Made by a program: the position numbers and the translations under genes. This document shows, in pieces, positions 1 through 10,870 of a stretch of 64,000 nt of DNA. The stretch covers positions 310,001 to 374,000 of the forward strand of contig JARFIW010001491.1 of assembly GCA_036346225.1 (NCBI GenBank). Direction: 5' to 3'. The stretch's first letter is position 1. Each line of letters opens with the position of its first letter. The DNA is from Platerodrilus igneus. Lineage: Eukaryota; Arthropoda; Insecta; Coleoptera; Lycidae. The notes beneath the pieces are model-generated. The model was given only the letters and a program-made list of their open reading frames with translations. It ran no database searches and was not told the origin of the DNA.

Positions 1-619
1 GTATACTTTTTAAAGTCCCGACGGCAATGTATGAAAGTCACTACGACAGTTGGTAACAATGATAAATAATTGCCAAATATTGCGTGATAAACGGTTACGT
101 CATACCTTTGCTCAAATTATTATCACATACAAAAAATGTTTATTTTAATTCTAAGAGAAAATAAAAGGTACTCACGTAAACTGTAGGACTTCTCACAGCA
201 TTACGCTATTTTGGCGGCAGCTGGGCGTCGGGGAGCATTGAGGGCGTGGGTCATCCTTCTGCCCCCGGTTGAAGTCAGATTACAATTTGTCTCCTTTTCC
301 TGTGTAGCGATACGACAGGAATACCCAGGTAAAAAGGAACGATAATAGGTATAAGGCAGGAACCCTACATAACCTGAAAAAGAAGACAAGATACGGCACA
401 AAGATAAACCACTAGGCTCGACGTCTAGCTGACTCGTCCAGACGTGCCGAAAAACACCATACTTCCTGCACACTCCGCGTCTGCGCAATCCTTTGCGCAA
501 ACGCAACTATCTAAAGGGACGGAAATGCACGCACAAGTCTTTTAAAATTATTGGCGCGAAATCACTTACAAATTAGGAACTTATAGAAATGTTTAAATGC
601 CGAATTTCGGCATGTAACA
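1..619 (-). repeat. LTR of a retrotransposon, cut by the window edge
   Basis: Read on the minus strand, this stretch begins with TGTTACATGCCGAAATTCGG and aligns over most of its length with the plus-strand insertion at 60983-61582. Shared blocks include a small palindrome at the start, TTTCGCGCCAA, the stretch around CAGTTTACGTGAGTACC, and a TTACCAACTG segment near the end. It may be a solo LTR or the LTR of an element running out of the window to the left. The 101-residue open frame at 201-506 has no recognisable domain and I do not call it a gene. Confidence 0.65.
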
Positions 620-931
620 AAACTTGATGTGGCTGTGTTAGTCTTAAGGCAACAGAGGAAGAATCTATAATTACTATTGGATAATAATTTAAACTTTGAA
701 TGTCATGCTAATAAAAAACTTAGTACTTGTTACTATAAACTTTAATCACTGTACAGTTTCAAATTTCTTCTATCACCAAATACCAAGTGGAAATTAGACA
801 ATTCATTAATATTAAGTAATATTGGTTACTGCAGTTTAGTGTATTATAACTCCTGCCTGAGGTATGCATTTAATATCCAATGATGAGAACCTCTCACTGC
901 ATCAAGATAAAATTCGGGCTTTTACTGTATA
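620..931. other. Gene-free stretch between LTR and Tigger element
   Basis: AT-rich sequence with no coding potential that I can support. It ends at the TA dinucleotide (930-931) that flanks the next element. Confidence 0.5.
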
Positions 932-1249
932 ATAAGGTAATGGAGGGGGGGGGGAAGGACATTTTGTATTTCATTTATAAAACAGGTATTATGTTTTTTA
1001 AAGAATACGGTATTAAAAAGCAGATTGAATTTAACATAAACTGATAATGAACATTAAAAAAATTATGTTTTTAACAAACAATTTGGTATCTTACCTCCAC
1101 TACGTTGAGAAAAGATGCCGCATATTTGGAATAATTTAGTTAAGCGTCTTAACTCGATCCTGATCCCATCGCACCCCAAAATAATGGTGGGGAAGATGCC
1201 AAACGCAAAAATGTTTTTTCACTTATTATTTTTCGCCGCAATCTTCACA

Positions 1250-3465
1250 GTTATTCTCAAAAGAGGTGCAAATCTTATGCAGTCACTTTTTGCAAGCAAC
1301 GCAGCAAATCCAATCTTCCTTTGGTCTATTTTTGTCGCAATAGTAACATTTACAACCAATGCAATACTTTTCATCATCAGTGTTGATAATATTTAAGCTG
1401 TGATCTGAAACTAACTCGGTGGATTTGTATTCATCACTACTGCATTCTTGAATCATGTTTGGTGCTACAGCTTGCTATCTTACGGTTTTACTTTTTTTAC
1501 GCTATTATTCCTTTTACGTTTACTTTCTTCTTTTTCTTCCTGTTTCCTACGTTAAACCTCTAACTTATGACGCTTTCGTTGCTGTACTTGCAATGATGTA
1601 ATAAGTTCTGCATGCTGCTTACGTTTGCTCGGTTTACTAGAACCTGCTACAACAGGGATAGATAAAAGTTCTTCAAATGACACATTTTCAGTACTGTTAT
1701 TGGGGTCATTGTCAATAGTGATACGCGCATCAGTTTCAGCAGCGGTATTGGGGTCGTTATTATTAGCTCTTGCAGCGTGCTCATCTAGATAATAGGCATA
1801 GTCTGGATTGTATGCCGGATTGTGAGGAAAATATCTCACAAGTTTCAAACCCTGGCACTTCATTCTGATTGGTTGCAGCTTGCTTCTAGACTTGGTTTAA
1901 AATTTCCCTAAACTGATACCTAGTAATTCTTGGTCCATGATGAGACCTAATCCAAAGCCTACAAGCCTAATTATAATAGGTTTTGAGCGGTTTAAGAAAA
2001 ACCTATGAAGGGGTTGCAGCCAATGCGTGGTGTGGTCGGGTAAGCAGATGACGTGAATATCGTTTTCTGCTAAGAAATCTAAAATATCCATGCCGTTGCA
2101 ATGTGAGACATGGCCGTCCAGGATCAAAACAACTGGACCATGATCGGAAAATACTGCTTTTAACATAAGCAGAATCAGGAGACATTACAACCACGGATCC
2201 TGGAGGCATGTTGTCCTCGAACTTCTTTTTGTTTTTACCACGGAAGATTGTATGTAATGGAAGAAAATTATTCTCTGCGTTGCAGCAAACGAGAATACTG
2301 ATAGTTTCACCTTTTTCTGCACTGGTGAGACTTTGAACATCTTTTGACCCTTTTGAGGCGATTACTTTCTCGGGTTTGTTACACAGTTGCCATCTGGTCT
2401 CGTCCATACTGAAAATTTTTCTGGGTTTATTTATTAAATCATGTGTTTCTAATATGTCTCAAAGTAGCTTAAAATATGGATCCACTTCACCATGGCACAT
2501 TCCCAGTGAACGAAATGTTGCTAGCTACTATTAGGCAACCCGTCAAACACACAAGCGCCGTAGGCACTGTATATTCTCCAGGGTCCGAGAATTCTTTTAG
2601 CAATTACTGGAGAATGAGTCATCCTTTTTAATTCAGAGTATATATAAGACCGCTATTAAATGTAAGAAGTTAGTCTATTTCAGAATGTCGAATATAAATT
2701 ATGTCGTGTAAAGTTAAATAGTTGAGCTTTTGGAAGTCCAACAGTAAACATAAATGTTATATGATGTGAAAGTATGTACATGCAGCTTGTAGAATACATA
2801 AATAGACAAAAGTGTAATAAATAAATAGTTGTGTTAGTGTTGTTAATGGACCTATAGTTAAGAAGTTAGTTTAAGAAGATATTAGTGCTTGTAAATTCAT
2901 TAATCTGGTAGTGCTTCATTGTTAATTGGACTGAAAACATCTCTAAATAAGGCATATACTGTTAATTAGATTTGTGAACAGTGAGTAATAAAAACTCTTG
3001 TTATTACTTGTTTTAAATTAGTGAAATGCGGTAGTAGTAGCCCGATACAGAACTATAGATCGACCTAGAGCAGCACGTATTCGCAAACTGTAATGTCTTT
3101 TCGTAAATAGCTTTAACCTGTCATATCCTGCTAGCTGCTTTTCTTTATTAAATCTGTTTTGTTTCTTTTTTCGGTAAATGCATAAACTAGATGTCTAATA
3201 TAGTTCTAGGTTGGAGAATAGACAGCTTTTCTTAATTTCTGAATATAACTCACTAGTTCTTCTTCGTTTTCTTTTCCAAGGTAGCCACAAGGACCTAAAC
3301 TCCCTTTATCTAAGCGATTGTTCTTAACTCGCCTCTCAAAGAAATTCCAAATTCTCTTGCAGTGGAATTTACACTTCTGGTTTCATCCCGTAACGTCAGT
3401 GCAGCAGTTCAAAGATTGTCCTTTGTCCATTGACCTCTGCATGTCTCCTCACATAAGTCTGCATT
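1250..3465 (-). pseudogene. Tigger/pogo transposase pseudogene (HTH_psq, DDE_1, C-terminal PHD-like finger)
   Basis: The transposase would cut and paste the surrounding element at TA sites. Read from the right, about 3440-3210 encodes a pipsqueak-type HTH with the motif AREFGI and then GKENEEELVSYIQKL. About 3130-3020 encodes the second DNA-binding part (AGYDRLKLFTKRH). After the insertion at 2535-3016, the DDE core runs from about 2517 down through FSMDETRW (first Asp), LILDGHVSHCNG (second Asp) and HWLQPLHRFF. In this family the last motif normally reads QPLD, so the third catalytic Asp looks changed to His. An acidic linker at about 1863-1552 ends in a basic KRKQHAELITSL segment. A Cys-rich PHD-like finger at 1390-1260 has the pattern C..C.C..C, CC..C, H...C, C..C, with a TGA where a Trp is usual. 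Several frameshifts and stops make it non-functional. Confidence 0.8.
2535..3016. mobile_element. Solo-LTR-like insertion inside the Tigger element
   Basis: A 482-bp block interrupts the transposase reading between its DNA-binding and DDE parts. The same five bases, ATTAG, occur directly before (2530-2534) and directly after (3017-3021), as a target-site duplication would. A TATA-like TATATAAGAC lies near 2640 and an AATAAA-type signal near 2987, about 30 bases before the right end, as in the U3-R-U5 of an LTR. The ends are not TG...CA, so the family is uncertain. It has no coding sequence. Confidence 0.55.
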
Positions 3466-3921
3466 GTTCGCTTTAGTAAATACGTACACGTGAACATAAG
3501 TAAATTGCAAACTTGTATCTTACCCCAATATAATTCATGCAACTAACTCCAATGTGTTGCGGAAGATGCCAAACCCGTTAAGTAAACTGAATTTTGCGAC
3601 AACTGTTGCTACTAAGGTCGGAATAAACAAGAAGCCTACCTTCTGTTCAACATAAAATTCGCCGCAGTTGATAACGATGTCCGTCTTAGATTTTTCGAAT
3701 AAAATAGTAAGACGATGAAAAAACTTTCACAGCACTTGATAACATCAACACAGTATATCTTTTTTGGTTAGTTATCACAACAGAGTTTAAGAGATTTACT
3801 TTACCGGCATATATACAAAGGACGTCTGTAAACTGAATCTTGTGGGCATCTATCTAGCGAATTCTGAAGTAGGGGGCTTATGCATTTTTCTCCTTTTTGG
3901 CATCCCCCCCAATTACCTTAT

Positions 3922-4238
3922 ATATAAAATTAAGAAACCGTTATATTTGTACTTATTATTATCTAATAAGTCGGAGATTCTTAGCTTGGATTAAGGTTTA
4001 ATATTAAGTTTGCTGTACCTAGTAATAAAAGTTTGAAGTCTTAGGAATCTTTTGAATACTTCTCAAACAAATCTATTGAACGGCTGTATATCTATCTACA
4101 ATTCGGATAATATGAATAAATCGTTTGAACTAAATTCAAAAATGTTACCTGTAAGACGAGCTGGCCAGTAAGAAAAGAACAAAATCAGTAACGAAATATT
4201 TGTTCGAATTACGACAAGGAAAGGGAAAGAAAGAAAAC
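3922..4238. other. Gene-free stretch between Tigger and Polinton
   Basis: AT-rich, with no open frame of interest. This is the DNA directly left of the Polinton target site. Confidence 0.5.
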
Positions 4239-4244
4239 GAATTC
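4239..4244. repeat. Left target-site duplication of the Polinton (GAATTC)
   Basis: GAATTC here and at 21545-21550 flank the element exactly. Maverick/Polinton integration characteristically makes 6-bp duplications. The duplicated word is itself a palindrome. Confidence 0.85.
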
Positions 4245-4970
4245 AGTAGTGGATATACCTTCCTTCTGGGCCACTTCGATCCTCACTCGATCGATCCCCC
4301 CACCCTGCCTTCTAGTTCGCAGTTGTTGAGGTGGTGTGCGTTGTAAATTCTGACGATCCTCAAGACACTTCTGGCGCACACCGTTTTTCACTGAATCGCC
4401 ACCCCCCTCCTATCCCTTTCTGCTTGCCTACTAGTTGTAGGGTATTGAAGGGGGAAGGGGGTCTTATGACAATTCTCAAGACTCATTCGAATTCTTCATT
4501 ATGTTTATCGGCTTTGCGGGTGTCCTATTCAGCATTTTGCAGACCAGAAAATTTTAAACGATTACGGATATATAGGCAGATATAATTGTGAAATTACATG
4601 GGATTATTTAGCACTATTAATTTAATATTTTAATTTTACTTTTTAACATATATCATTTTTAATATTAGACTAGTATAAGTATGTTCTTAAATTTTAGAAT
4701 TAAGTTGACTCCATAATTGGACTTATATGTCTGTGGAGACTTTATTAATAAATGAAATGAATGAAATTATGTTTATCGGCTTTGCGGGTGCCCCATTTGG
4801 CATTTTTGCGGTCTAGAAAAATTTTTTAACGATCCTCATGACTCGTATGAATTCATCATTATGTTTATCGGCTTTGCGGGTGCCCCATTCGACATTTTGC
4901 GGTTTAGAAAAAATTTTAAATCGAGCTAACATATGCACTCAAAATTATATGGCATAGGTATGGGTAATCA
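4245..4970 (+). repeat. Polinton left terminal inverted repeat
   Basis: It matches the reverse complement of about 20815-21544. Similarity is high to about 4912 and becomes patchy up to about 4970. The arm contains three copies of a short unit with the core TTATCGGCTTTGCGGGTG (near 4500, 4770 and 4860), followed each time by GCATTTTGCGG or a close variant. The 60-residue minus-strand frame at 4209-4391 reappears on the plus strand at 21400-21550; this reflects the repeat and is not evidence of a gene. Confidence 0.85.
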
Positions 4971-5229
4971 AAATTGTAAAGGGTAATTGTTTCCGTTCTC
5001 TGGGATCGGTGATTGAACACAGATATAAAAATAAACTGCAATATATATGGAAATAAAAATTTATTAGACAATTTATACACAATAGTAATAAATTCTTTGT
5101 ATATATCTATATTTACAATAATATTATCATTGTACATGTTTTTAGGCTAAACATGTATATACATTGTGACCCTAAAACAGTCACGTAATGTGCACAACTT
5201 AAATCCGAGCAATATATACAACTTATAAA
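4971..5229. other. Short spacer between left TIR and polB
   Basis: AT-rich downstream flank of polB. It contains TTTATT and AATAAA-like words that could serve as the poly(A) signal of the minus-strand polB transcript. No gene is seen. Confidence 0.4.
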
Positions 5230-8200
5230 CTAAGTAAAATAAAATCTATTATCTATTTCACTATGCCCCCATGCATACGTTAAGGTCGTGTTAGGGATGA
5301 CGAAACGCTTATCATCAGCGCCCGATAAACTAACCTTGCTGAGTAACAGCGTAAACAAATCGTGTTTTTTGCTCCTAATAGTTCGCATCGAATGCACGAG
5401 GGCTCGGAAGTTACTGTTATGTGCTACGTCCTTAAAACTATCAACACTTATACCCTGCACAACACTACGCTTAACTCCTTTAACCTTTTTTATTACGTCT
5501 CTTTCGGTAACTATACAGTAACTCTTGGCGCGAGTACCCACAAACTCTAAAACTATCTCACCACCAAACTCATCCTTGAACTTTCCGGGCACTTTCTTGT
5601 TTACAAGTGGGATCTTATATTTATTGTCTGGGTGGTAGTCACTAGTGTCGAATAGGTCCAGGTGGGCATGAATATCACTGTACAAGTCTTCTGTTTCGAC
5701 ACTATACACGAGCGAATCTGTATCTGTATACAAAAGCGAAAACTTAGACCCATACAGAGGCAACAGTTTCTCATAGTGAAAGTCATAAATCAAGGTTTTG
5801 ATAGGTCTAAAATCGAAAACCTGCATATATAGGTTTATTATAAGTGACTTTAACGCGGTCCATCTGTATGAGTGCTAAATTTTCGCCTAGTACCAGATTA
5901 CAATTAAAGTTCGGGCGGGCAATCAGGGTACTCGCACACAAGGTCTTCCGGTTACACTCCCATCGAGTCACAAGCTTCACGTCGACGCGCTTGTCTATAT
6001 TTTCCATGGTTTTACCAAAGATGGCATTGTTCATGAGTTTGAAAAAGTCCTTCTCAAAAGCGTTAGTGGCACGAGTGCGAAGGTCCGTGTCCAACTCGAT
6101 ATAAGGCTTCAACCATGGAGACTGGTCGAACTCGAGAACCCGATGGATGGAGGTCAACACTAATCCATTCCGCACACACTGCTGTAGATTCCTGTAGTGG
6201 ATAATGTAGCGGTGTTTGTCTTCTAAGGTGGCGAGGAGCTTCGGAGCCTTAGATGTGATATAAGGCGACGTTTTCATTTCCGGGCAGAACGGCAGCTCGT
6301 TGTGGAGATCATGTAAATGTGAAGGGTACTCCAAGTCGACCTCCAGAATGAATCCTTTCGCAGAGTCCTTGGGAACATTTAAGATGGTGGCATGTAGTTC
6401 GGCTATATCGGTAGAGGGCAACCATCGAAATCCTCCAAGAGGGAGAGCCTGGCTCATGGCCCAGCCATACAAGTTATTGGCATCGTAGTATGCCAAATAC
6501 TTAGACGGAGCCGCAGGATCGTACTCTTCCATGTACTTGTTGTTGGCAGCAGCGTAGCGTCCACTACACTGGGTCAAACCTCCTCTGATCCCAGACTTTA
6601 TAAAATGGTACATGTCAATATTCGTGAGGAGCTCCAGTTTCACGCCGGTGTATTTTAACATGGCGTCCCAGGTTAATGAGGGCGCTGTCACATACTGGCA
6701 CGGATCAAGGTCATAAGTCGACATGCACACCCGGCGAAAGTTCTCAAAGACGTCTGCTAACAACAGTACATCTGTCTTCAAATAGAGGTCGCTATATTCT
6801 CCGAGCGTTTTAAGACCAAAGTCCCTCCATACCTTCTGAGCCCTGTCGTATTCGTCGGTGGTAATGGATGTAGAGGCGAGATCATTGTAGAAGGCAGCCT
6901 GTGGTGGAAGAGCTGTTTCGTCCAATACTTCCATACTTTGTATGTAAGTGTATGGAAACACACCTTTCTTGGTAACCAGTTGTAACCTGGAGTCCTCGGG
7001 GAAGTGACGTCTGACCTCTACAAACTGGTCCTGGGTCAAATTCTTCTCCAGTGTATCCAACCCGGACGCCATAAATCGGAGAGAGTCGATAAACCGAAGT
7101 TGGACACAGGACTTGTCGGCAGTCTTTTCTTGTCCGTCTAAGACCACTTCTGTATCGTATAGTCGTACAGTTTTCGAAAACGAGATGAACCGCTCTTTAT
7201 TGTTCGGTATAACGTTAATCTTCTCGTTATCATACCCCAGTTCTTTTATGATGAAATGAGCATCATATCCACTAAGGTTGTGAAACACCACTGGGATAAA
7301 CTGCGGAACCCGATAGAGAATGTTACATTTGGAGTGTACAGGGAAGCGGTACGCACCATTCATGTGGTTGTGATCCCGCACACGGTCTGTTCCAAGCGGT
7401 TTCTTGCATATCCCACAGTCTTCAGTAGTGTGAAACAAAAGTTCATTCTGGGCATTCAAAGGAATCATGGGCACATTCGTCGTCAATATCTTACCCAGAC
7501 GTCTAGCTTCCTCTCTAAGTTTGGTGACAAATTTACGTGCTGCGTCTGGGCCCCTGTAGATCTCAAATTTATTGAGGGAGTCATCGTAGCAGCATTTGAT
7601 GTAATATGCCCAGCTATAAGGAGTATGCAGTTGGAGCGGTGTTGTAGATGATGTGGAGGGGTCGGGCGTCGCAAAACTGTACGGCTGTAAGAGCGACTCA
7701 AAGTCCGCATAAATAACGAATGGGGCCTGCATTTGTTTTTGGATGCTCGAAAATTCTAAAAAGTTGTTGAAGACGGTGGGCATTTGGGTTACGAGATGGT
7801 TACAGTCCTGCTTAGTATGCCTAATTAAGGCAGTCTCAGTCGGAAAAAAGATTAAACATCCATCGCAGATCCATTTATGTAAGCGATCTTTTGATAACTG
7901 TTTACCGACCAGACGTCCCAAAACCTTGATCCAACAGAAGTGACCTTTTTCTTCATCCTGGATGTAGAGCCAGTTAACGTGCCGGGCTCTCCTGCGTTTA
8001 GTAAAATGTAGAGGACCAACAATAGACCTTCCTTCCACACCGAATACATTGATACTCAGATCGTTCAAAGCCTCGAACTTGGCAATCTTGTCAAAGGCTA
8101 TAGGGAACTCTATACCACCCATATTTAAGCAGCTCAAGTAATGGGGGTACTTGCTAAGACGTTGGGGGTGATGCTCAGCAGGATACAGCGCTGCTACAAT

Positions 8201-9118
8201 GGAGTATGCAAAACAGGCTGCGTCTCGGTTTTTAACATTCACCACCGCTTTTTTAGCTTTTATCCAGCATGGAAGGTCAATGTAAGAGGATCCCCTAAGC
8301 GGCTGGTATTTGTTGATGTTTAGTTCTAAATGCAGGACACGTTGTAAGGTCCAACCGGACTCGCGATGTTCAAATTCTTGGGATTTATCGAGCATCTCCC
8401 GAGAAAACGCCGTATACACTTTGTTCAAGTCGCTCGATCGGGTTATAATTTGATTCTTGGTATTGAAAGATTTAGTTGCTTCGGTATCACCCAAGTCCAT
8501 CTTTGTGTATATACCAAACACTTCCACATTAATTTTAAGGGTCGTGTGGACCTCCAAGGTGTCCTGGATCAACTTTACAAAATGCGGCTTTTGTTCAAGT
8601 AAAAAGTCTCCAATGTCTTTACAACCAGACATATTATTGATGCGGTAAGTTGCGATCCGGGAGCGGAAGGCAGACGATAACAGCTGTATCGCTTCTTGTT
8701 CGGGGTCTCCGGATTTGGTCTTATGCGCGGCACTGCGTAAATGTCCAGGGAACTGGCGTGAAGGAACGTCCATATTGCAATCCTTGCAATATCGTATGTC
8801 CTGTCGCTGGCGTTTTGGGGCAGGTGCAGCACGTGGTGGTGATGCTCCACGTTTGGCTGACATCGATGTAGAAGAAATAGTATCTCCGTGGAGAGCGTGC
8901 TGATGCCGGGTTAAATTAGCTCGACGCCCAAACCCCATATCACAAATGTCGCACACAAATGATGCTGGTGCTGATAATCCAGTCGGTGGAGCTGAGGCTG
9001 TAACCTGACGTGGTGGTCTAATGATATTATGAACCTCCTTTTTGTGTCGGTTAAGGTTGCTCTGGATCGAGAAGTTTTTCTGGCACACATTGCAGACGAA
9101 TACTTTGACGGATTCCAT
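5230..9118 (-). pseudogene. polB: Protein-primed family B DNA polymerase of the Polinton, one frameshift
   Basis: This enzyme would copy the element from its termini by protein priming (DNA_pol_B_2 family). The main frame is 1122 codons; I prefer the start at its residue 20 (position 9118), directly before two C2H2 fingers. In that frame's numbering: C2H2 fingers at 28-49 and 75-96, a third Cys/His motif at 130-151, a C2H2-like motif at 437-458, exonuclease Exo I (YADFES) at 490-495, an endonuclease-VII-like Cys/His insert (CGIC...RDHNH...CN) at 587-618, Exo II (NLSGYDAHF) at 633-641, Exo III (YLKTDVLLLAD) at 798-808, motif A (YYDANNLYGWAM) at 897-908, and motif B (KLMNNAIFGKTMEN) at 1047-1060. 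The frame shifts near 5815, and motif C (YTDTDSLVY) continues in a second frame ending at 5230. All catalytic motifs are present, so the damage looks recent. Total length of about 1,290 residues suits this zinc-finger-bearing insect type. Confidence 0.85.
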
Positions 9119-9201
9119 TGTAATCTGCACAATAAAACTATGTTTATTACTCAGTTTAAAACACGTAAATTGCAATGTTTTACAGGTGTAAAAGAAACAC
9201 T

Positions 9202-9236
9202 ACTGAGGAAAATGGGCTGAGACTTCTTATAAATAG
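9202..9236 (-). promoter_or_regulatory. polB proximal promoter: TATA plus TCAGT initiator (unit 1)
   Basis: In the minus sense, CTATTTATAAG lies at 9236-9226 and TCAGT at 9206-9202, about 30 bases apart, as in a TATA/Inr core promoter. A transcript starting here would have a leader of about 85 bases before the ATG at 9118. Confidence 0.6.
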
Positions 9237-9367
9237 CAAGATGATCGTAAACAGGCAAATTAAAGTGCGTGCTCACAGGCAGTCAATATAACTTCGGTCC
9301 AGGATTTGTTTGTTACTCAGTTTAAAACACGTAAACCACGAGGTTTTGCGATCGTAGAAAAAATACA

Positions 9368-9404
9368 ACTGAGGAAAATGGGATGAGACCCCTTGTATTT
9401 ATAG
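9368..9404 (-). promoter_or_regulatory. Second promoter-like unit (TATA plus TCAGT)
   Basis: CTATAAATAC at 9404-9395 and TCAGT at 9372-9368 on the minus strand keep the same spacing as unit 1. This is the best TATA match of the four. Confidence 0.55.
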
Positions 9405-9560
9405 CCAGATGATCGTAAACAGGCGAATTACTGCGCATGCTCACAGGCAACCGATATAACATCGCCTCAGGATTCCTATGAAATTTGTATAATAAAACGA
9501 TGTTTATTTATAGTTTAAAACACGTAAATTATGAGGTTTTGTAGTCTTAGAAGAAACACT

Positions 9561-9595
9561 ATTGAGGAAAATTGGTTGAGACTCCTTATAAATAG
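9561..9595 (-). promoter_or_regulatory. Third promoter-like unit (TATA plus weak initiator)
   Basis: CTATTTATAAG at 9595-9585 is conserved; the initiator reads TCAAT at 9565-9561. The fourth unit keeps the TATA (9775-9765) but has lost the TCAGT. Confidence 0.45.
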
Positions 9596-9887
9596 CCAGA
9601 TGATTGTAAGAATGTAAATTAAAGCGCATACTCACAGGCAACCGATATAACTTCGGCCCAGGATTCCTATGTGATCTGCACAATAAAACTATGTTTATTA
9701 CTCAGCTTAATAAACGCAGACAAATGTTTTCGCATTCGCGGAAAAGGAAAATGGGCTGAGGCCTCTTATAAATAGCCAGATGATCGGAAACAGGTAAATT
9801 AGAAAGAATGCGCACAGATCGCTAATAAAACGTCGCCCCAGTGGAGATACTCCTAAAGGAATGGAGCACAGTTACTAGTTACTAGTT

Positions 9888-10870
9888 ACTAGTATTATTA
9901 ATAGCTTGCAAATTTCGATATTGAAATTGGAATTGATGTGTAAATATAATATAAGAATTAAAAATTAAAACCAGTAGTTTACATGGAAACTGTGCATGTC
10001 ATCAACCAGTTCAAAAAATATATTTTATAGGTATTTCAGTTATTAATGACATTGCACCAAATTCATTCCTATAATATATCATGATGCTAACCATCATGAT
10101 CCTATTACGTAATACTAAAAACTAGTGCTAGCGGTGACTTAAGTTGCTGCTACAGTTTAGAAACCTATAAAACTTAATTCATATACAAATTTTCAAGCCA
10201 CAGAATAAATAAGATGTAAATAAAATAGCCGAGCGCCTGCCTATTTGCAACATTTATTAAAACGTGTACGTCAAGGTCATATTAATATACACGTCTGGCG
10301 AATACTAAACACATAATTAAGCTAAAATGAATCTTTTAAAATAAGCATCGTCATCATCTGAAACAATGTTTTGTTAAAATCCGAGTATTTTACGTTAATG
10401 TTATTTATAAGTAAAATATTTAATCATTACTATTATTGTGCTATTCATTAGCAGAAATCTGCACAAATCTGCATAAATATTACGTCCAATGCTCGATTTG
10501 ATTGCATAAAATTAACCTCGTACCTGTTTTTGTTTGAGGTCTGAAAGCATATAATTAAAATATTGTATCATCCGTTTTAAATAATTCACGTATGTAAAAT
10601 TTGTAAAAATTCGATATTCGGATAATTTAAAGAAAGAAATAATGCTTTACATAATTAAATGGAGTATTTTCATTATACAATACAATAATAATTATTACAA
10701 TAGGTAACCCTATTTTGACTATTAAAAACAATGTCGATGTGTGAGCTCAAACGATTAGTTATTCGATAAAAACTTCTTGGGGGCATGATTCGAGCGATCA
10801 ACGACCTACTTAAACGTGTTTATGCCTGCATGAATACGCGTGACGTCATAAATATCATAGCTTATAAATA
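9888..10870 (+). repeat. Outer inverted-repeat arm A (left)
   Basis: The reverse complement is found at about 16330-17408, with clear matches throughout. Examples are the end CTAGTATT, the block around AACTTAAT near 10170, ATTAATATACACGTCTGGCG near 10285, ATTAGCAGAAATCTGCACAA near 10447, and ATAATAATTATTACAATAGG near 10683. There are no open frames. It begins next to a short run of TTACTAG repeats (9870-9890). Confidence 0.8.

Larger units (their letters stand above)
932..3921 (-). mobile_element. Pogo/Tigger-type DNA transposon, decayed
   Basis: The ends are inverted repeats: ATAAGGTAAT followed by a G-run at 932-958, and the mirror copy (C-run then ATTACCTTAT) at about 3899-3921. A TA dinucleotide sits outside each end (930-931 and 3921-3922), as expected for the Tc1/mariner/pogo superfamily. 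Inside, on the minus strand, are the broken remains of one transposase gene in the correct order (HTH, CENP-B-like region, DDE core, zinc finger). A separate 482-bp insertion (2535-3016) splits the gene. The element is about 2.5 kb without that insertion. Confidence 0.8.
9119..9845 (-). repeat. Four tandem promoter-like units upstream of polB
   Basis: Four imperfect direct repeats of about 170-190 bp (roughly 9119-9304, 9305-9476, 9477-9666, 9667-9845) run from the polB start codon outward. In the minus-strand sense each carries CTGGCTATTTATAAG or a variant (TATA box) and, about 20 bases on, CCCATTTTCCTCAGT or a variant, where TCAGT is the arthropod initiator. The rest of each unit (GTTTTAAACT..., ACAGGC, TGCGC) is also conserved. 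This looks like an amplified promoter or leader for polB. Confidence 0.75.

Noticed and set aside
201..506. 101-codon minus-strand frame at the window start
   Set aside because: It lies within an LTR copy and has no domain; the related LTR at 60983 does not keep it open.
1115..1396. 93-codon plus-strand frame with hydrophobic stretches
   Set aside because: It is the antisense of the Cys-rich transposase tail; the apparent membrane segments are an artefact.
4209..4391. 60-codon frame repeated at 21400-21550
   Set aside because: It is duplicated only because it lies in the terminal inverted repeats, and it runs out of the element at one end.
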